Positions 29,312 through 36,853 of a stretch of 64,000 nt of DNA are shown here, piece after piece (within the stretch, counting starts at the first letter, position 1; every line of letters begins with the position of its first letter). This stretch comes from an uncultured Clostridia bacterium (GTDB taxonomy: Bacteria > Bacillota > Clostridia > Christensenellales > CAAEEZ01). The stretch is from contig CAKRNA010000005.1 in the NCBI GenBank assembly GCA_934365195.1, forward strand, positions 100,019 to 164,018. Direction: 5' to 3'. Position numbers and translations under genes: made by a program. A model generated the notes under the pieces. The model made no database searches and was not told where the DNA came from. It saw only the letters and a list, made by a program, of their open reading frames with translations.

Positions 29312-30481
29312 TTAAATAACGTTAATAATTTTTGCTTGTCCTTGTGGTCTTGAACAAATAATATCCGCATATTTCACAAGAGTTGCTGTGTAAACCGGCT
29401 TGTTAGCCACTTGTTTTAACACGTTTCCTCTCTCGCCCTCTAACCATCTCCAATCGCAAAGTTGATGCATTTTGAAGTCGTCAGAGTTTAACAAGTACAT
29501 CTCGTTATCAGGACAGAATCTATCCACAACTAGCGGAATACCGTTGTAACTTATTGCTTTAAAACCGCCGTCTAGGTTCATATAATCCACGTTAGTTCTG
29601 CCTGCTTCAAGGGTTTGAAGATATTTTCTTCTTGCCTTGTGCGAGGTCAAAATCATATCCACGCTGCCGCCGGTGGTTTCCTCTATGCCGTCGATAACCT
29701 CTTGAATTAAATCGCTAGTTAGCGAATTTTTTGCATCTTTCACCGTAGGGTTCATAAACGAGTAAGCCTTTCTGTCCAAGCCGTACAAAGCCTTATTTGA
29801 GAAGATTGCGCCAAGTCCTGTTAGTTCGCTATTTTTAGAGTTTTGAACGTACAAGCCGTAGGTTGCGTCAAGCGTAACGGTGATTTCCTTGTCGATAACC
29901 ACCTTTTTGTTCACCCTGTCAATAGAGGTAATTCTTACCCCGTCGTAACCTACAACGGCAGTATTTTCGCTAAGTTTACAAATATCCACAATCATACCCT
30001 CAGATAGATACTTAACGTTATCTACCGCAAAGCATTTGTTATTTCCTCCGTCCTTTGCACCGCACTTAGCAAGAAGTCCCGAGCCGTCGCCGTAAAGCAT
30101 TCTACCGAAGTTGGATTTTGCGTTTGATAGCAATCCTTCCATTTCGCTATTTAGTAGGTTTACAAAAGCGCCCGTGCTGTTTTGACTTGCCCTAATAGCC
30201 TTGTCGCTAAGTTCGATTTTGCCGTAAAAGTTCTTCAAAGTAAGTGTGAATTGCGCATAGTTATTGCCGCCTGCTTTAGGTAGGTCGGCAGTTTCGCTAG
30301 ACGCACCCACGCCACCGTTCATACCGTAAGAGGCTAATTTTTTAATTTCCTTGCCCCACACGTCAGATGAAGTTTGCTCTATTTTTGCCATAAACGGATT
30401 TACGGTTTGGTTTAATTGCTCTGTTAAAACGCCAAGATACACGGTCTTTAAAGCGTCTTCTGCTGTTTGTAATGTAATCAT
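29312..30481 (-). CDS. Major capsid protein
   Basis: 389 residues beginning MITLQTAEDALKTVYLGVLTE. The order (scaffold just before, portal before that), the size and the segments NYAQFTLTLKNFYGKIELSD and NVDYMNLDGGFKAISYNGIPLV are typical of an HK97-fold coat of the kind in Gram-positive phages, with the late-strand PLVVDRFCP near the C-terminus. It forms the head shell. AGGAG lies upstream. Confidence 0.87.
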   Translation of the reverse strand: MITLQTAEDALKTVYLGVLTEQLNQTVNPFMAKIEQTSSDVWGKEIKKLASYGMNGGVGASSETADLPKAGGNNYAQFTLTLKNFYGKIELSDKAIRASQNSTGAFVNLLNSEMEGLLSNAKSNFGRMLYGDGSGLLAKCGAKDGGNNKCFAVDNVKYLSEGMIVDICKLSENTAVVGYDGVRITSIDRVNKKVVIDKEITVTLDATYGLYVQNSKNSELTGLGAIFSNKALYGLDRKAYSFMNPTVKDAKNSLTSDLIQEVIDGIEETTGGSVDMILTSHKARRKYLQTLEAGRTNVDYMNLDGGFKAISYNGIPLVVDRFCPDNEMYLLNSDDFKMHQLCDWRWLEGERGNVLKQVANKPVYTATLVKYADIICSRPQGQAKIINVI

Positions 30482-30489
30482 ATTTTCTC

Positions 30490-31140
30490 CTAATTAAAAG
30501 TTTTTTCTATATAGTCGCCGCATTCCCTAATCGTTTTTGGTTTATTCTTAGGGCTAAGCGTAAAGTTTCCACCCTCGTCGATAAGGTTGTAGGGGTGGCT
30601 TTTTGCTACGTTAGACAGGTACTTTGCAATAATTTCCTCTTTGATTTCGTCGTTATTTACAACGTACTTATCCAAAAACTCTCTTTCCTTTACCAGTTGG
30701 TCGTAAGGCTTTAGTAGTTTGTTTAACGCTCTGTTAAACGCTACGTTTAGGCAATTTTCGTCCTCTTTCAAGCCCTCGTCTAGTACAAGTTCGTCCATAA
30801 TTTTGTCCACGTAAGAGGTAGCAATAGGGTTTTTTTCAAAAAAATTGTCCACTTTCTCCTCCCACGACGTAGGTTTTTCCTTATCATTTTCGTATTTAGC
30901 CAACTTCTGTGACCTTTTTGTGAACTCCGCTTCAAGCGATTTATACGCTTTTAGAAGTTCATCTGCCGTTTTGAATTTTCCGAAAGAATTTTCGTTTTCA
31001 CTTTCTTCAGGATTTTGCTTTGATAGGTTGCGAGCCAAGTTATTCGCACTTTCGTAGCGTCCGCCGTCTGATTCAGCCACGCCCAACTCCATAACCTTTG
31101 CGTCGGTATCAGCAATTAGTTTTTCGTTTTTTTCTTCCAT
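30490..31140 (-). CDS. Phage scaffolding protein
   Basis: 216 residues, acidic and helical, with the scaffold signature FGKFKTADELLKAYKSLEAE followed by FTKRSQKLAKYE, typical of proteins that template capsid assembly and then leave. It is directly upstream of the coat gene, as in many phages. GGGAG lies before the ATG. Confidence 0.85.
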   Translation of the reverse strand: MEEKNEKLIADTDAKVMELGVAESDGGRYESANNLARNLSKQNPEESENENSFGKFKTADELLKAYKSLEAEFTKRSQKLAKYENDKEKPTSWEEKVDNFFEKNPIATSYVDKIMDELVLDEGLKEDENCLNVAFNRALNKLLKPYDQLVKEREFLDKYVVNNDEIKEEIIAKYLSNVAKSHPYNLIDEGGNFTLSPKNKPKTIRECGDYIEKTFN

Positions 31141-31152
31141 CGTTTTCTCCCG

Positions 31153-32991
31153 TTAATTTGACGATTGCAAGTAACTTTTGTGACTTGCTATATGTTCAAC
31201 CACGTTGTTTTTGTGGTTTTCGTCCTTCTCGTTATCTTCGCTAAGAAGATATTTAATATGTTCAGCCACGTGTATTTCGTGGTCGTCGTAACTATCCGCC
31301 ATAATGGTTTCCTTAGATAGTTTGTCGTTTTCTTTGATTGCTTTTTTAACGTGAAGTTGCTCCACGTCTCTTGCGCTCTCCCAGTTTCCAAAGCCCAGCA
31401 TTTCCAAAGCCTTAGTCTTGTTTCTTGAAGATATCACGCCGTTTTCGTCTGCCAAAATGCCCATTTTTAGTAGTTCCAGCACCATACTACGTCTACTTGC
31501 CAACGTATCGGTAAGTTCGTTGTCGGTGTCGAACACGATATCGTCTGAGGTTAAAGCGCTAGAATTAAAACTTTTTAGTTCAATCTCTCCGTTTTCGCCT
31601 GCCACTCTTTTAAGCCTTGCAATGCCGCCGTACTCACGGTACAGCCTTATAATCTGCTCGCCTATCTTCTTTACAGCGTTTCTTAAAAAGTCCGCCGTTA
31701 TCGATATTCTCGTGTCGTCCTGCTCGATAAGTAGCGATATTGCCACGCCGCTAGTTACGTTGGACGGCATTTTACTGTACTTCATAATTTCACTTACGCC
31801 GCTTATCATCACGAATTCGTTAAGCAATTTTTCCTCTTCGTAATGGAAGTCAGTCGGCACTTTACCGGGATCTAGCAAAGTCGGAGGCATACTGCCTTGC
31901 CTATACACAAGCACTTTACCGGGACTTAACCCCTCTTCTTCGAGGTTGTCGGTATCCACCGAGCCGTCCTCAACAGCCAGCACGCCCATACTGATTCTGT
32001 TCAAAAATTCGTGCTTTCGATTTTTAACCGCATTGTAGGCACGCTGAATAGGTATGCACCTTTCAATCACGCTACTACCAAAAAAACTACCCGTTACAGC
32101 AAGCGACACTTGTTTCACAAACGGATAGGTTCGCTTACCGTTCTTGCCGTTAATAAACGGCAGTTCGCCGTAGTAAAGCAGTTTATCGCCTGCCACAATC
32201 ACCAGTTCCCCGTTAGGCTTATCCAAAGTAGGCGCAGTATATTTTTCAATAACAACCGCACTATTTTCAATTTCCGTTTCCGCCACTTTGCTTACCGTCG
32301 AATTGTAGCCAAGCCCACCGCCGACGCCCGAATTTTCCATAGTAAACACGTTGATTTTCTCACCCTCCACCTTTTGTTTCCAGCGCCTCTCAATCTCTTC
32401 TACGGGGTATGCTTTTGCGTGTATTATCGACTCTTGTAGTTCCACGTCGCTTACCGATAATGACGACGGATAGATTTCGTAAGGCGGACAAACCGTGATT
32501 TTCACGTCGCCCTCATATATAGGCTTTTCTCCCATTTGCCCCACGACTTCGCCGCCGTTTTTATCCCACGTCACCTTGTAAAAGCAACTTCCCGTCACCT
32601 CGCTCCAAGAGTTTGCGTTATTTATAAGTTCGGTAAGGTTGTTCTCGTTACAAATACTCGACAATAGTTTCGTACTAAATTTTGCCGAATTTACGTCGTC
32701 CTCGTCGCTAGTATTAGGTCTTACCGACACGCCGCATTTCACCCTACCTAGTTTGGCAAGCCTCGTTTCAAGGATAGGCGCAATATGGTTGTACACCTCT
32801 CTTTCCTGCCAAAAATACTGCTTTGGGTAGTCCTCCACGTTCCCAAGCGGAGTTACGTCGCAATACTGGTCGCCGACTACAAAATTCATATTCAGTTTCC
32901 ATTGATTTTCGTATGGTCTGCGTGCTTTTTTCCTGTTTTCAAAGTCCTCTTTTACGCTTTTTACCATATCCTCTACAAACTGTTTGTTCAT
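31153..32991 (-). CDS. Phage portal protein (P22-type)
   Basis: The portal is the dodecameric ring through which DNA enters the head. The 612-residue protein starts with a helical segment (KARRPYENQWKLNMNFVVGDQY), then a large wing/stem region and a charged C-terminal barrel-like part that ends in Asn/Glu/His-rich sequence (DYDDHEIHVAEHIKYLL...). It is the size and composition of P22-type portals. Immediately downstream of the zinc-ribbon gene, with a four-base overlap. Confidence 0.88.
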   Translation of the reverse strand: MNKQFVEDMVKSVKEDFENRKKARRPYENQWKLNMNFVVGDQYCDVTPLGNVEDYPKQYFWQEREVYNHIAPILETRLAKLGRVKCGVSVRPNTSDEDDVNSAKFSTKLLSSICNENNLTELINNANSWSEVTGSCFYKVTWDKNGGEVVGQMGEKPIYEGDVKITVCPPYEIYPSSLSVSDVELQESIIHAKAYPVEEIERRWKQKVEGEKINVFTMENSGVGGGLGYNSTVSKVAETEIENSAVVIEKYTAPTLDKPNGELVIVAGDKLLYYGELPFINGKNGKRTYPFVKQVSLAVTGSFFGSSVIERCIPIQRAYNAVKNRKHEFLNRISMGVLAVEDGSVDTDNLEEEGLSPGKVLVYRQGSMPPTLLDPGKVPTDFHYEEEKLLNEFVMISGVSEIMKYSKMPSNVTSGVAISLLIEQDDTRISITADFLRNAVKKIGEQIIRLYREYGGIARLKRVAGENGEIELKSFNSSALTSDDIVFDTDNELTDTLASRRSMVLELLKMGILADENGVISSRNKTKALEMLGFGNWESARDVEQLHVKKAIKENDKLSKETIMADSYDDHEIHVAEHIKYLLSEDNEKDENHKNNVVEHIASHKSYLQSSN

Positions 32992-33206
32992 AAATTATTT
33001 CTCCTTTTATTTGCTCTTACAATTACGTTTTCTAGTGGTTTTGGCACGGTGATTTTTGCTAGTTCAACGTACAGTTTATTCTTGCATTTTTCACAAAGAT
33101 ACGTCGATTTTCCCCTGCCGGACTGCGAGGTAATTACGTACTTTGCCTCGTTGTTACACAGCGGCATATCGCACGTATTACTTGTCTTTATTTTTACTAC
33201 TCTCAT
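32988..33206 (-). CDS. Small zinc-ribbon protein
   Basis: 72 residues with two Cys pairs (CDMPLC and CEKC), a likely zinc ribbon, and a basic C-terminus (VIVRANKRRNNL). It sits between terminase and portal and overlaps both neighbours. No function can be given; a DNA-binding or assembly role is possible. AAAGGAG precedes the ATG. Confidence 0.65.
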   Translation of the reverse strand: MRVVKIKTSNTCDMPLCNNEAKYVITSQSGRGKSTYLCEKCKNKLYVELAKITVPKPLENVIVRANKRRNNL

Positions 33207-33459
33207 TTATCTCCTTTAATAGCCTTTCTCTAATTTCTAATAGTTTTTCGTCGGGCATATTTTCGTAATCTTTGTTGTTCTCGCTTAGTTCCAGATACAC
33301 CTTTAATGCCGTTATATCAGGGGGCACGTATTTTTTTACCACCTTGCGTTTACTTAGTATTTCGTTGCCGTCACCGTCCACGTTATATTCCTCGCTAATT
33401 TCACTCACGTTATACCCAATCGCCTTTTTAAGTAGCGATTTAAGTAGTTTATCTTCCAT
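33178..33459 (-). CDS. Small protein next to the terminase
   Basis: 93 residues, MEDKLLKSLLKKAIGYNVSE, then KRKVVKKYVPPDITALKVYLEL. The motif KYVPPDITALKVYLEL is typical of small proteins accompanying phage terminases and could be a small terminase-like or DNA-binding subunit. It overlaps the terminase stop by 11 bases. A separate conventional small terminase is not seen. Confidence 0.65.
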   Translation of the reverse strand: MEDKLLKSLLKKAIGYNVSEISEEYNVDGDGNEILSKRKVVKKYVPPDITALKVYLELSENNKDYENMPDEKLLEIRERLLKEINESSKNKDK

Positions 33460-34891
33460 TTCTGCTCCTTGCGTTCATTTTCATAAGTCTGTCCAAATCC
33501 CTCTCTGCGTCGCTTTTTTCAAAAGAAATTTTGCTTGGCTCTGGCTTACTCATTACGTAATACCGTAGTTCGTCCATGGCGTGATCGTCAACTTTTCGTA
33601 CCTTATCCCCCTCCTGCCACCAGTACGATTTTATTTCACGAATCATATTCGTGCAGTTTTTAAAAATAAAAATTTTACGTTTTTTAAGGTAATCTTTCAC
33701 CCTTGCAATACCCGTAAATACGTCCTTATTCACCTTGGTATTTAGTAGTATTCCGTTCTCGTAAAACATCTCGGCAACACTCTTTATACTAGACAATGTT
33801 CGTTGCGTTGAGGCGCTATCTATAAGCCCCCTAAGTCTGCCCTTACCGTCCTTATGCCAGCCTAGTTTTTCTGCTAAGGCAAATATTTTTTCGGTGTGGT
33901 AATTCACGTCACGCCCTGCCTCGTAGTGCTCCCCTACCACGTAGATATTGCCATCGTAATCTACTGCGTAAAAGTGGCACGACAACGGGTTGTTAAGCCC
34001 CGGATCTATGCTCAAAGCATCCTGCCAGTCGTAAGGAATATCGAAGGGCTCTATTACGTGCACGCTCTCCTCAAACTCAGGGTACACCAGCCCGCACTCC
34101 ACGTTGAACCTACCAAACCGCCTACTCTCTATGCTGTCGCCGTTAAGCGACTCGGTAAGTAATCGTACCTCGTTTTCGTCAAGGTAAGGATTATCTGCCC
34201 ATTCCATTTCCTCGTGCCACACGTCAGGTGAGTTGTGCTTGTTCAAAAAAATCTCGTCGTACACCCACGTAAGCCCTTTTAGTGGCGTCATAGTGCCCCA
34301 CACCTCGCCCTTTCGGTCAAGCACACGCATTCTGCACTCCTCGTAGATATCCTCGGGCGGCTCTTCGTCAAACCACACGAAGTCAAGCGATGCGCCTTGG
34401 AATTTTTCTCTGCCTTGGTCTATGCTTTTAAACCCGATTTTCGACAGCCCTCCAAACACGTTCTTAACCACGATATAATCTATCACTCCGTACTCCGGGC
34501 TATCCTTTTTACCGGACTGCATCACAACGTCCGCAATCCAGTCGGGGTTAAGGTAACTAAGCACTTTAAGTTGAGCCACCTCACGTTGCACCTCGTAGGA
34601 CACGGACACCACCCAACCCGTCACGTCCTTGCGGTTTTCTCTGTACGGGTGAATGCCTCTTGCCCACCACACCGTCTCTACCGCTCCGCACTCGGTCTTA
34701 CCCGACCTATTTCCGCCAAACACCCACCTATTTTTCTTTTGACATTTGTGGAAAGCGATTTGCTTTTCGTGTATTTTTTCACCTTGATTATATTTGTTTA
34801 GTTTGTCGTTTGCCCGTCTGTATGCCAAAATTTCGTCAATTCGTGCAATTTTTATTAGTGCGTCCCTTTCCAAGTTGTCAGTTTTAGCCAT
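33449..34891 (-). CDS. Phage terminase large subunit
   Basis: The packaging motor: an N-terminal ATPase and a C-terminal RNase H-like nuclease. The ATPase domain has Walker A FGGNRSGKTECGA and Walker B LDFVWFDEEPP. The nuclease domain has three acidic positions, in SIDPGLNN, GLIDSA and DDHAMDELRYY. All key residues appear intact, which argues for function. 480 residues. The ATG at 34891 is preferred as it follows GGAG by four bases. It is the first gene of the minus-strand head operon. Confidence 0.92.
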   Translation of the reverse strand: MAKTDNLERDALIKIARIDEILAYRRANDKLNKYNQGEKIHEKQIAFHKCQKKNRWVFGGNRSGKTECGAVETVWWARGIHPYRENRKDVTGWVVSVSYEVQREVAQLKVLSYLNPDWIADVVMQSGKKDSPEYGVIDYIVVKNVFGGLSKIGFKSIDQGREKFQGASLDFVWFDEEPPEDIYEECRMRVLDRKGEVWGTMTPLKGLTWVYDEIFLNKHNSPDVWHEEMEWADNPYLDENEVRLLTESLNGDSIESRRFGRFNVECGLVYPEFEESVHVIEPFDIPYDWQDALSIDPGLNNPLSCHFYAVDYDGNIYVVGEHYEAGRDVNYHTEKIFALAEKLGWHKDGKGRLRGLIDSASTQRTLSSIKSVAEMFYENGILLNTKVNKDVFTGIARVKDYLKKRKIFIFKNCTNMIREIKSYWWQEGDKVRKVDDHAMDELRYYVMSKPEPSKISFEKSDAERDLDRLMKMNARSRNGR

Positions 34892-34908
34892 AATTCTCCA
34901 AAATAAAA

Positions 34909-34935
34909 GGCAAGCCACCTAAAAGGTCACTTACC
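34909..34935. promoter_or_regulatory. Imperfect inverted repeat between divergent genes
   Basis: The arms GGCAAGCCACCT and AGGTCACTTACC are complementary at 9 of 12 positions with a three-base loop. It sits 18 bases upstream of the terminase start, between the terminase and the divergent anchored gene, where a late regulator could bind. Low-confidence operator candidate. Confidence 0.3.
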
Positions 34936-34961
34936 TTACTTATAAATATTTATAATATCTC

Positions 34962-34990
34962 TTTATTTTTCGCTTAATATGTTGTATAAT
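34962..34990 (+). promoter_or_regulatory. Possible promoter of the 35006 gene
   Basis: A perfect TATAAT at 34985-34990 lies 15 bases upstream of the start codon. The -35 candidate at 34962-34967 (TTTATT) with a 17-base spacer is weak. Confidence 0.4.
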
Positions 34991-35005
34991 ATTTGCGAGG
35001 TAGTT

Positions 35006-35788
35006 ATGAAAAGAAAATTTATTATAGCGTTAATAATTTCCTTAGTTGTCGCAGTATTTCTTGTGCCGACTTCTTTAACTTTTGCCGCTAATCAGTACGA
35101 ATACTATCAAGTAAACGACGACAACGTGCTTTTTGGCGAATACGACGTAGACACTTTGTCTTTTACGCCAAGATTCAAGTTGCCAAAAACCTACTATATA
35201 AAAGTAAACGTTGACTCGGCAAGTGAACAAACCGACTTCGACGGCAAAGTTTACAAACAAGTAGTATATAACGGAAGAAGCGGGTATATCAGCACGGAAC
35301 ATTTTAAAGAGGGCGTAAACAAAGTAACCAAAGCAACCTCGTCAGACGTTGCAAAACTTACAGACGCCACAGCGTACTTTAAAAAGACCATACTACTGAA
35401 AAAACAATACGTAAACGGTGCAATCACCATTAACCAAAACTCAGAACTTACCTATATGGGCAAGAACGTAAGGAATATCGACACCTTCTACTATAACGGT
35501 AATTACGTATCGATTAATAACACGAACGACGAATATTACGAGCCGTTCACCGTGCCTAACCACTCCTTCCCGAAGGAGAACAATAGCAACGTTGTCACCG
35601 ATAGTTCCACCGTAAATCCTTACAACAACCTGCTTACAGTTATACTTATAATAGGCATCACAATCCCTGCAGTTGCCATCGTGTTCTTGATTTTCAAGCC
35701 CGTTAAAAAGCGTGCCGAATACGAAAACGACGACGACTATTACTACGAGGATTACAGAGCCCGCTATAACACTAAGAAAAGAAAATAA
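35006..35788 (+). CDS. Secreted, membrane-anchored protein of unknown function
   Basis: 260 residues from the ATG at 35006, where GAGGT lies upstream. Residues 1-28 are a signal peptide (FIIALIISLVVAVFLVP, FAA). A Tyr/Asn/Lys-rich extracytoplasmic domain follows, then a transmembrane helix at about 211-233 (LTVILIIGITIPAVAIVFLI) and a charged, Tyr-rich cytosolic tail. The only plus-strand gene between the head operon and its regulator. It could be a host gene, a receptor or exclusion protein, or part of the module; the sequence does not decide. Confidence 0.7.
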   Translation: MKRKFIIALIISLVVAVFLVPTSLTFAANQYEYYQVNDDNVLFGEYDVDTLSFTPRFKLPKTYYIKVNVDSASEQTDFDGKVYKQVVYNGRSGYISTEHFKEGVNKVTKATSSDVAKLTDATAYFKKTILLKKQYVNGAITINQNSELTYMGKNVRNIDTFYYNGNYVSINNTNDEYYEPFTVPNHSFPKENNSNVVTDSSTVNPYNNLLTVILIIGITIPAVAIVFLIFKPVKKRAEYENDDDYYYEDYRARYNTKKRK

Positions 35789-35795
35789 TCACTAA

Positions 35796-35821
35796 AAGAG
35801 ACCTACTAAGGTTTCTTTTTT
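35796..35821 (+). terminator. Terminator of the 35006 gene
   Basis: Stem GAGACCT-ACTA-AGGTTTC (one G:U pair) at 35798-35815 followed by a T-run, 10 bases past the stop. Confidence 0.75.
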
Positions 35822-35864
35822 ATTACCTTTTTTTAATCAAAGCACATTTTGTCCAAAATCCGCC

Positions 35865-36026
35865 TCACTTCCCCCGCTTTTTTCCTACAATAAAACTCCT
35901 AACGCATTTTCTAGCATTTTTATTCTTTCGCTTTTCACCTCTTGTCCGTTTTCCACCTTTTCCGTTATAGACGTTCACTTTCCCCTTTATTGCCTTTTTA
36001 AACTTTTGTTTCCCTCGCTTATCCAC
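35865..36026 (-). CDS. 53-residue highly basic protein
   Basis: An uninterrupted frame from a GTG at 36026 fills most of the otherwise empty 290-base gap. GAGG lies 4-5 bases before it. The product (starting MDKRGKQKFKKAIKGKVNVY) is very rich in Lys and Arg, with few acidic residues, so it would bind nucleic acid. It is downstream of the sigma-like regulator on the same strand. The purine-rich composition could by chance give such a frame, so it remains a candidate. Confidence 0.45.
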   Translation of the reverse strand: MDKRGKQKFKKAIKGKVNVYNGKGGKRTRGEKRKNKNARKCVRSFIVGKKRGK

Positions 36027-36115
36027 GCTACCTCTTACCGAAACACTTTTAAGTTAGGCTTACCTTAGCGCTCAACTCACCCTGCAACAAGACGTTTTTT
36101 TACCTCAAATTTTTG

Positions 36116-36706
36116 CTAACTTAGGTACACGCTTGGCATATTAGCAATATGCACTTCCTTTTCCTCGTAGTTATTGAATATTCGCTCCTTGGCAATATCT
36201 TTAAGGCGTTGTTTTGCCCTTTCGCACTCTTTTCTTCTTTCGTAGTCCTCTTGGCGCAATACGTCCTCGTACACACCCTCAAGGAAAGTTTCACCCCTAA
36301 ACCACGTGTCGTCGTCGTACTCTTTCACTTTAAGAAAATAGCAAAACTCGGCGATTGCAGAGTTCATATTTCTAAACACACTCCTAATACTTTTATCCGT
36401 GGTTTTAGCAATCTCGTTAAAGGTCTTACCCTTTACGAATTTTAGATAAAGTATCTTTGCGTTTTTGCTTTTCATTTTCTTTAAAATATCCGTAGTTACC
36501 GCTTTTACTGTTGCCAAAATATCTTGCCTATTTTTAAAAGTGATAATTTTATCGTACAATTCGTCGGTAGTCACCCCTGAATACACGTGGCTACACCCAA
36601 ATCCGCTCATAATTGCGTGGTCCACGCATCTTTCTAGCGAATCAATCATTCTTGGCACGTTTTTGTAAACTGTTAAAAATACTTTTGCAATTTCTTCTGT
36701 TTCCAT
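36116..36706 (-). CDS. Sigma-region-4-like regulator (possible late activator)
   Basis: 196 residues. The centre (SKNAKILYLKFVKGKTFNEI, then AKTTDKSIRSVFRNMNSAIA) is a sigma-70 region 4-like helix-turn-helix, as in phage late regulators of the RinA/ArpU type. The N-terminal part (about 1-70) may be a dimer or activation domain; a charged helix follows. The ATG at 36706 has GAGGTG upstream. Its promoter has an adjacent LexA box. It probably activates the head operon starting at 34891, although that is inferred from position and family. Confidence 0.65.
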   Translation of the reverse strand: METEEIAKVFLTVYKNVPRMIDSLERCVDHAIMSGFGCSHVYSGVTTDELYDKIITFKNRQDILATVKAVTTDILKKMKSKNAKILYLKFVKGKTFNEIAKTTDKSIRSVFRNMNSAIAEFCYFLKVKEYDDDTWFRGETFLEGVYEDVLRQEDYERRKECERAKQRLKDIAKERIFNNYEEKEVHIANMPSVYLS

Positions 36707-36739
36707 AATCACCTCACGTTACCTTCATTATAGAAACAT

Positions 36740-36768
36740 ATTACAACTTTTTCCCCTTAATATGACAA
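36740..36768 (-). promoter_or_regulatory. Promoter of the sigma-like regulator
   Basis: On the minus strand, TTGTCA (36768-36763) and TGTAAT (36745-36740) are separated by 17 bases, one mismatch each to consensus. A separate TATAAT at 36732-36727 has no well-placed -35. Confidence 0.55.
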
Positions 36769-36774
36769 AAAATT

Positions 36775-36788
36775 CGAACATACGTTCG
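36775..36788. promoter_or_regulatory. LexA (SOS) box
   Basis: CGAACATACGTTCG matches the Gram-positive SOS consensus core (CGAACRNRYGTTYC) at all but the last base. It directly precedes the -35 of the regulator promoter. It lies inside a perfect 13-base-arm palindrome (36767-36796) with A/T tracts, which might alternatively serve as the terminator of the M20 peptidase gene ending at 36854. Confidence 0.7.
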
Positions 36789-36853
36789 AATTTTTTACAT
36801 TTTTTGATATTTTTTTTAATTTTTCTACAAAATTCTACAAGGATTTGCCTTTT

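Noticed and set aside
25239..36712. Complete inducible prophage
   Set aside because: No integrase, repressor, replication, tail fibre or lysin gene was found within or beside the module.
36767..36796. Perfect palindrome read purely as a terminator
   Set aside because: Possible, but the stem is AT-rich, whereas the central 14 bases match the SOS box and sit beside a promoter. Kept as a LexA site with the terminator as an alternative.
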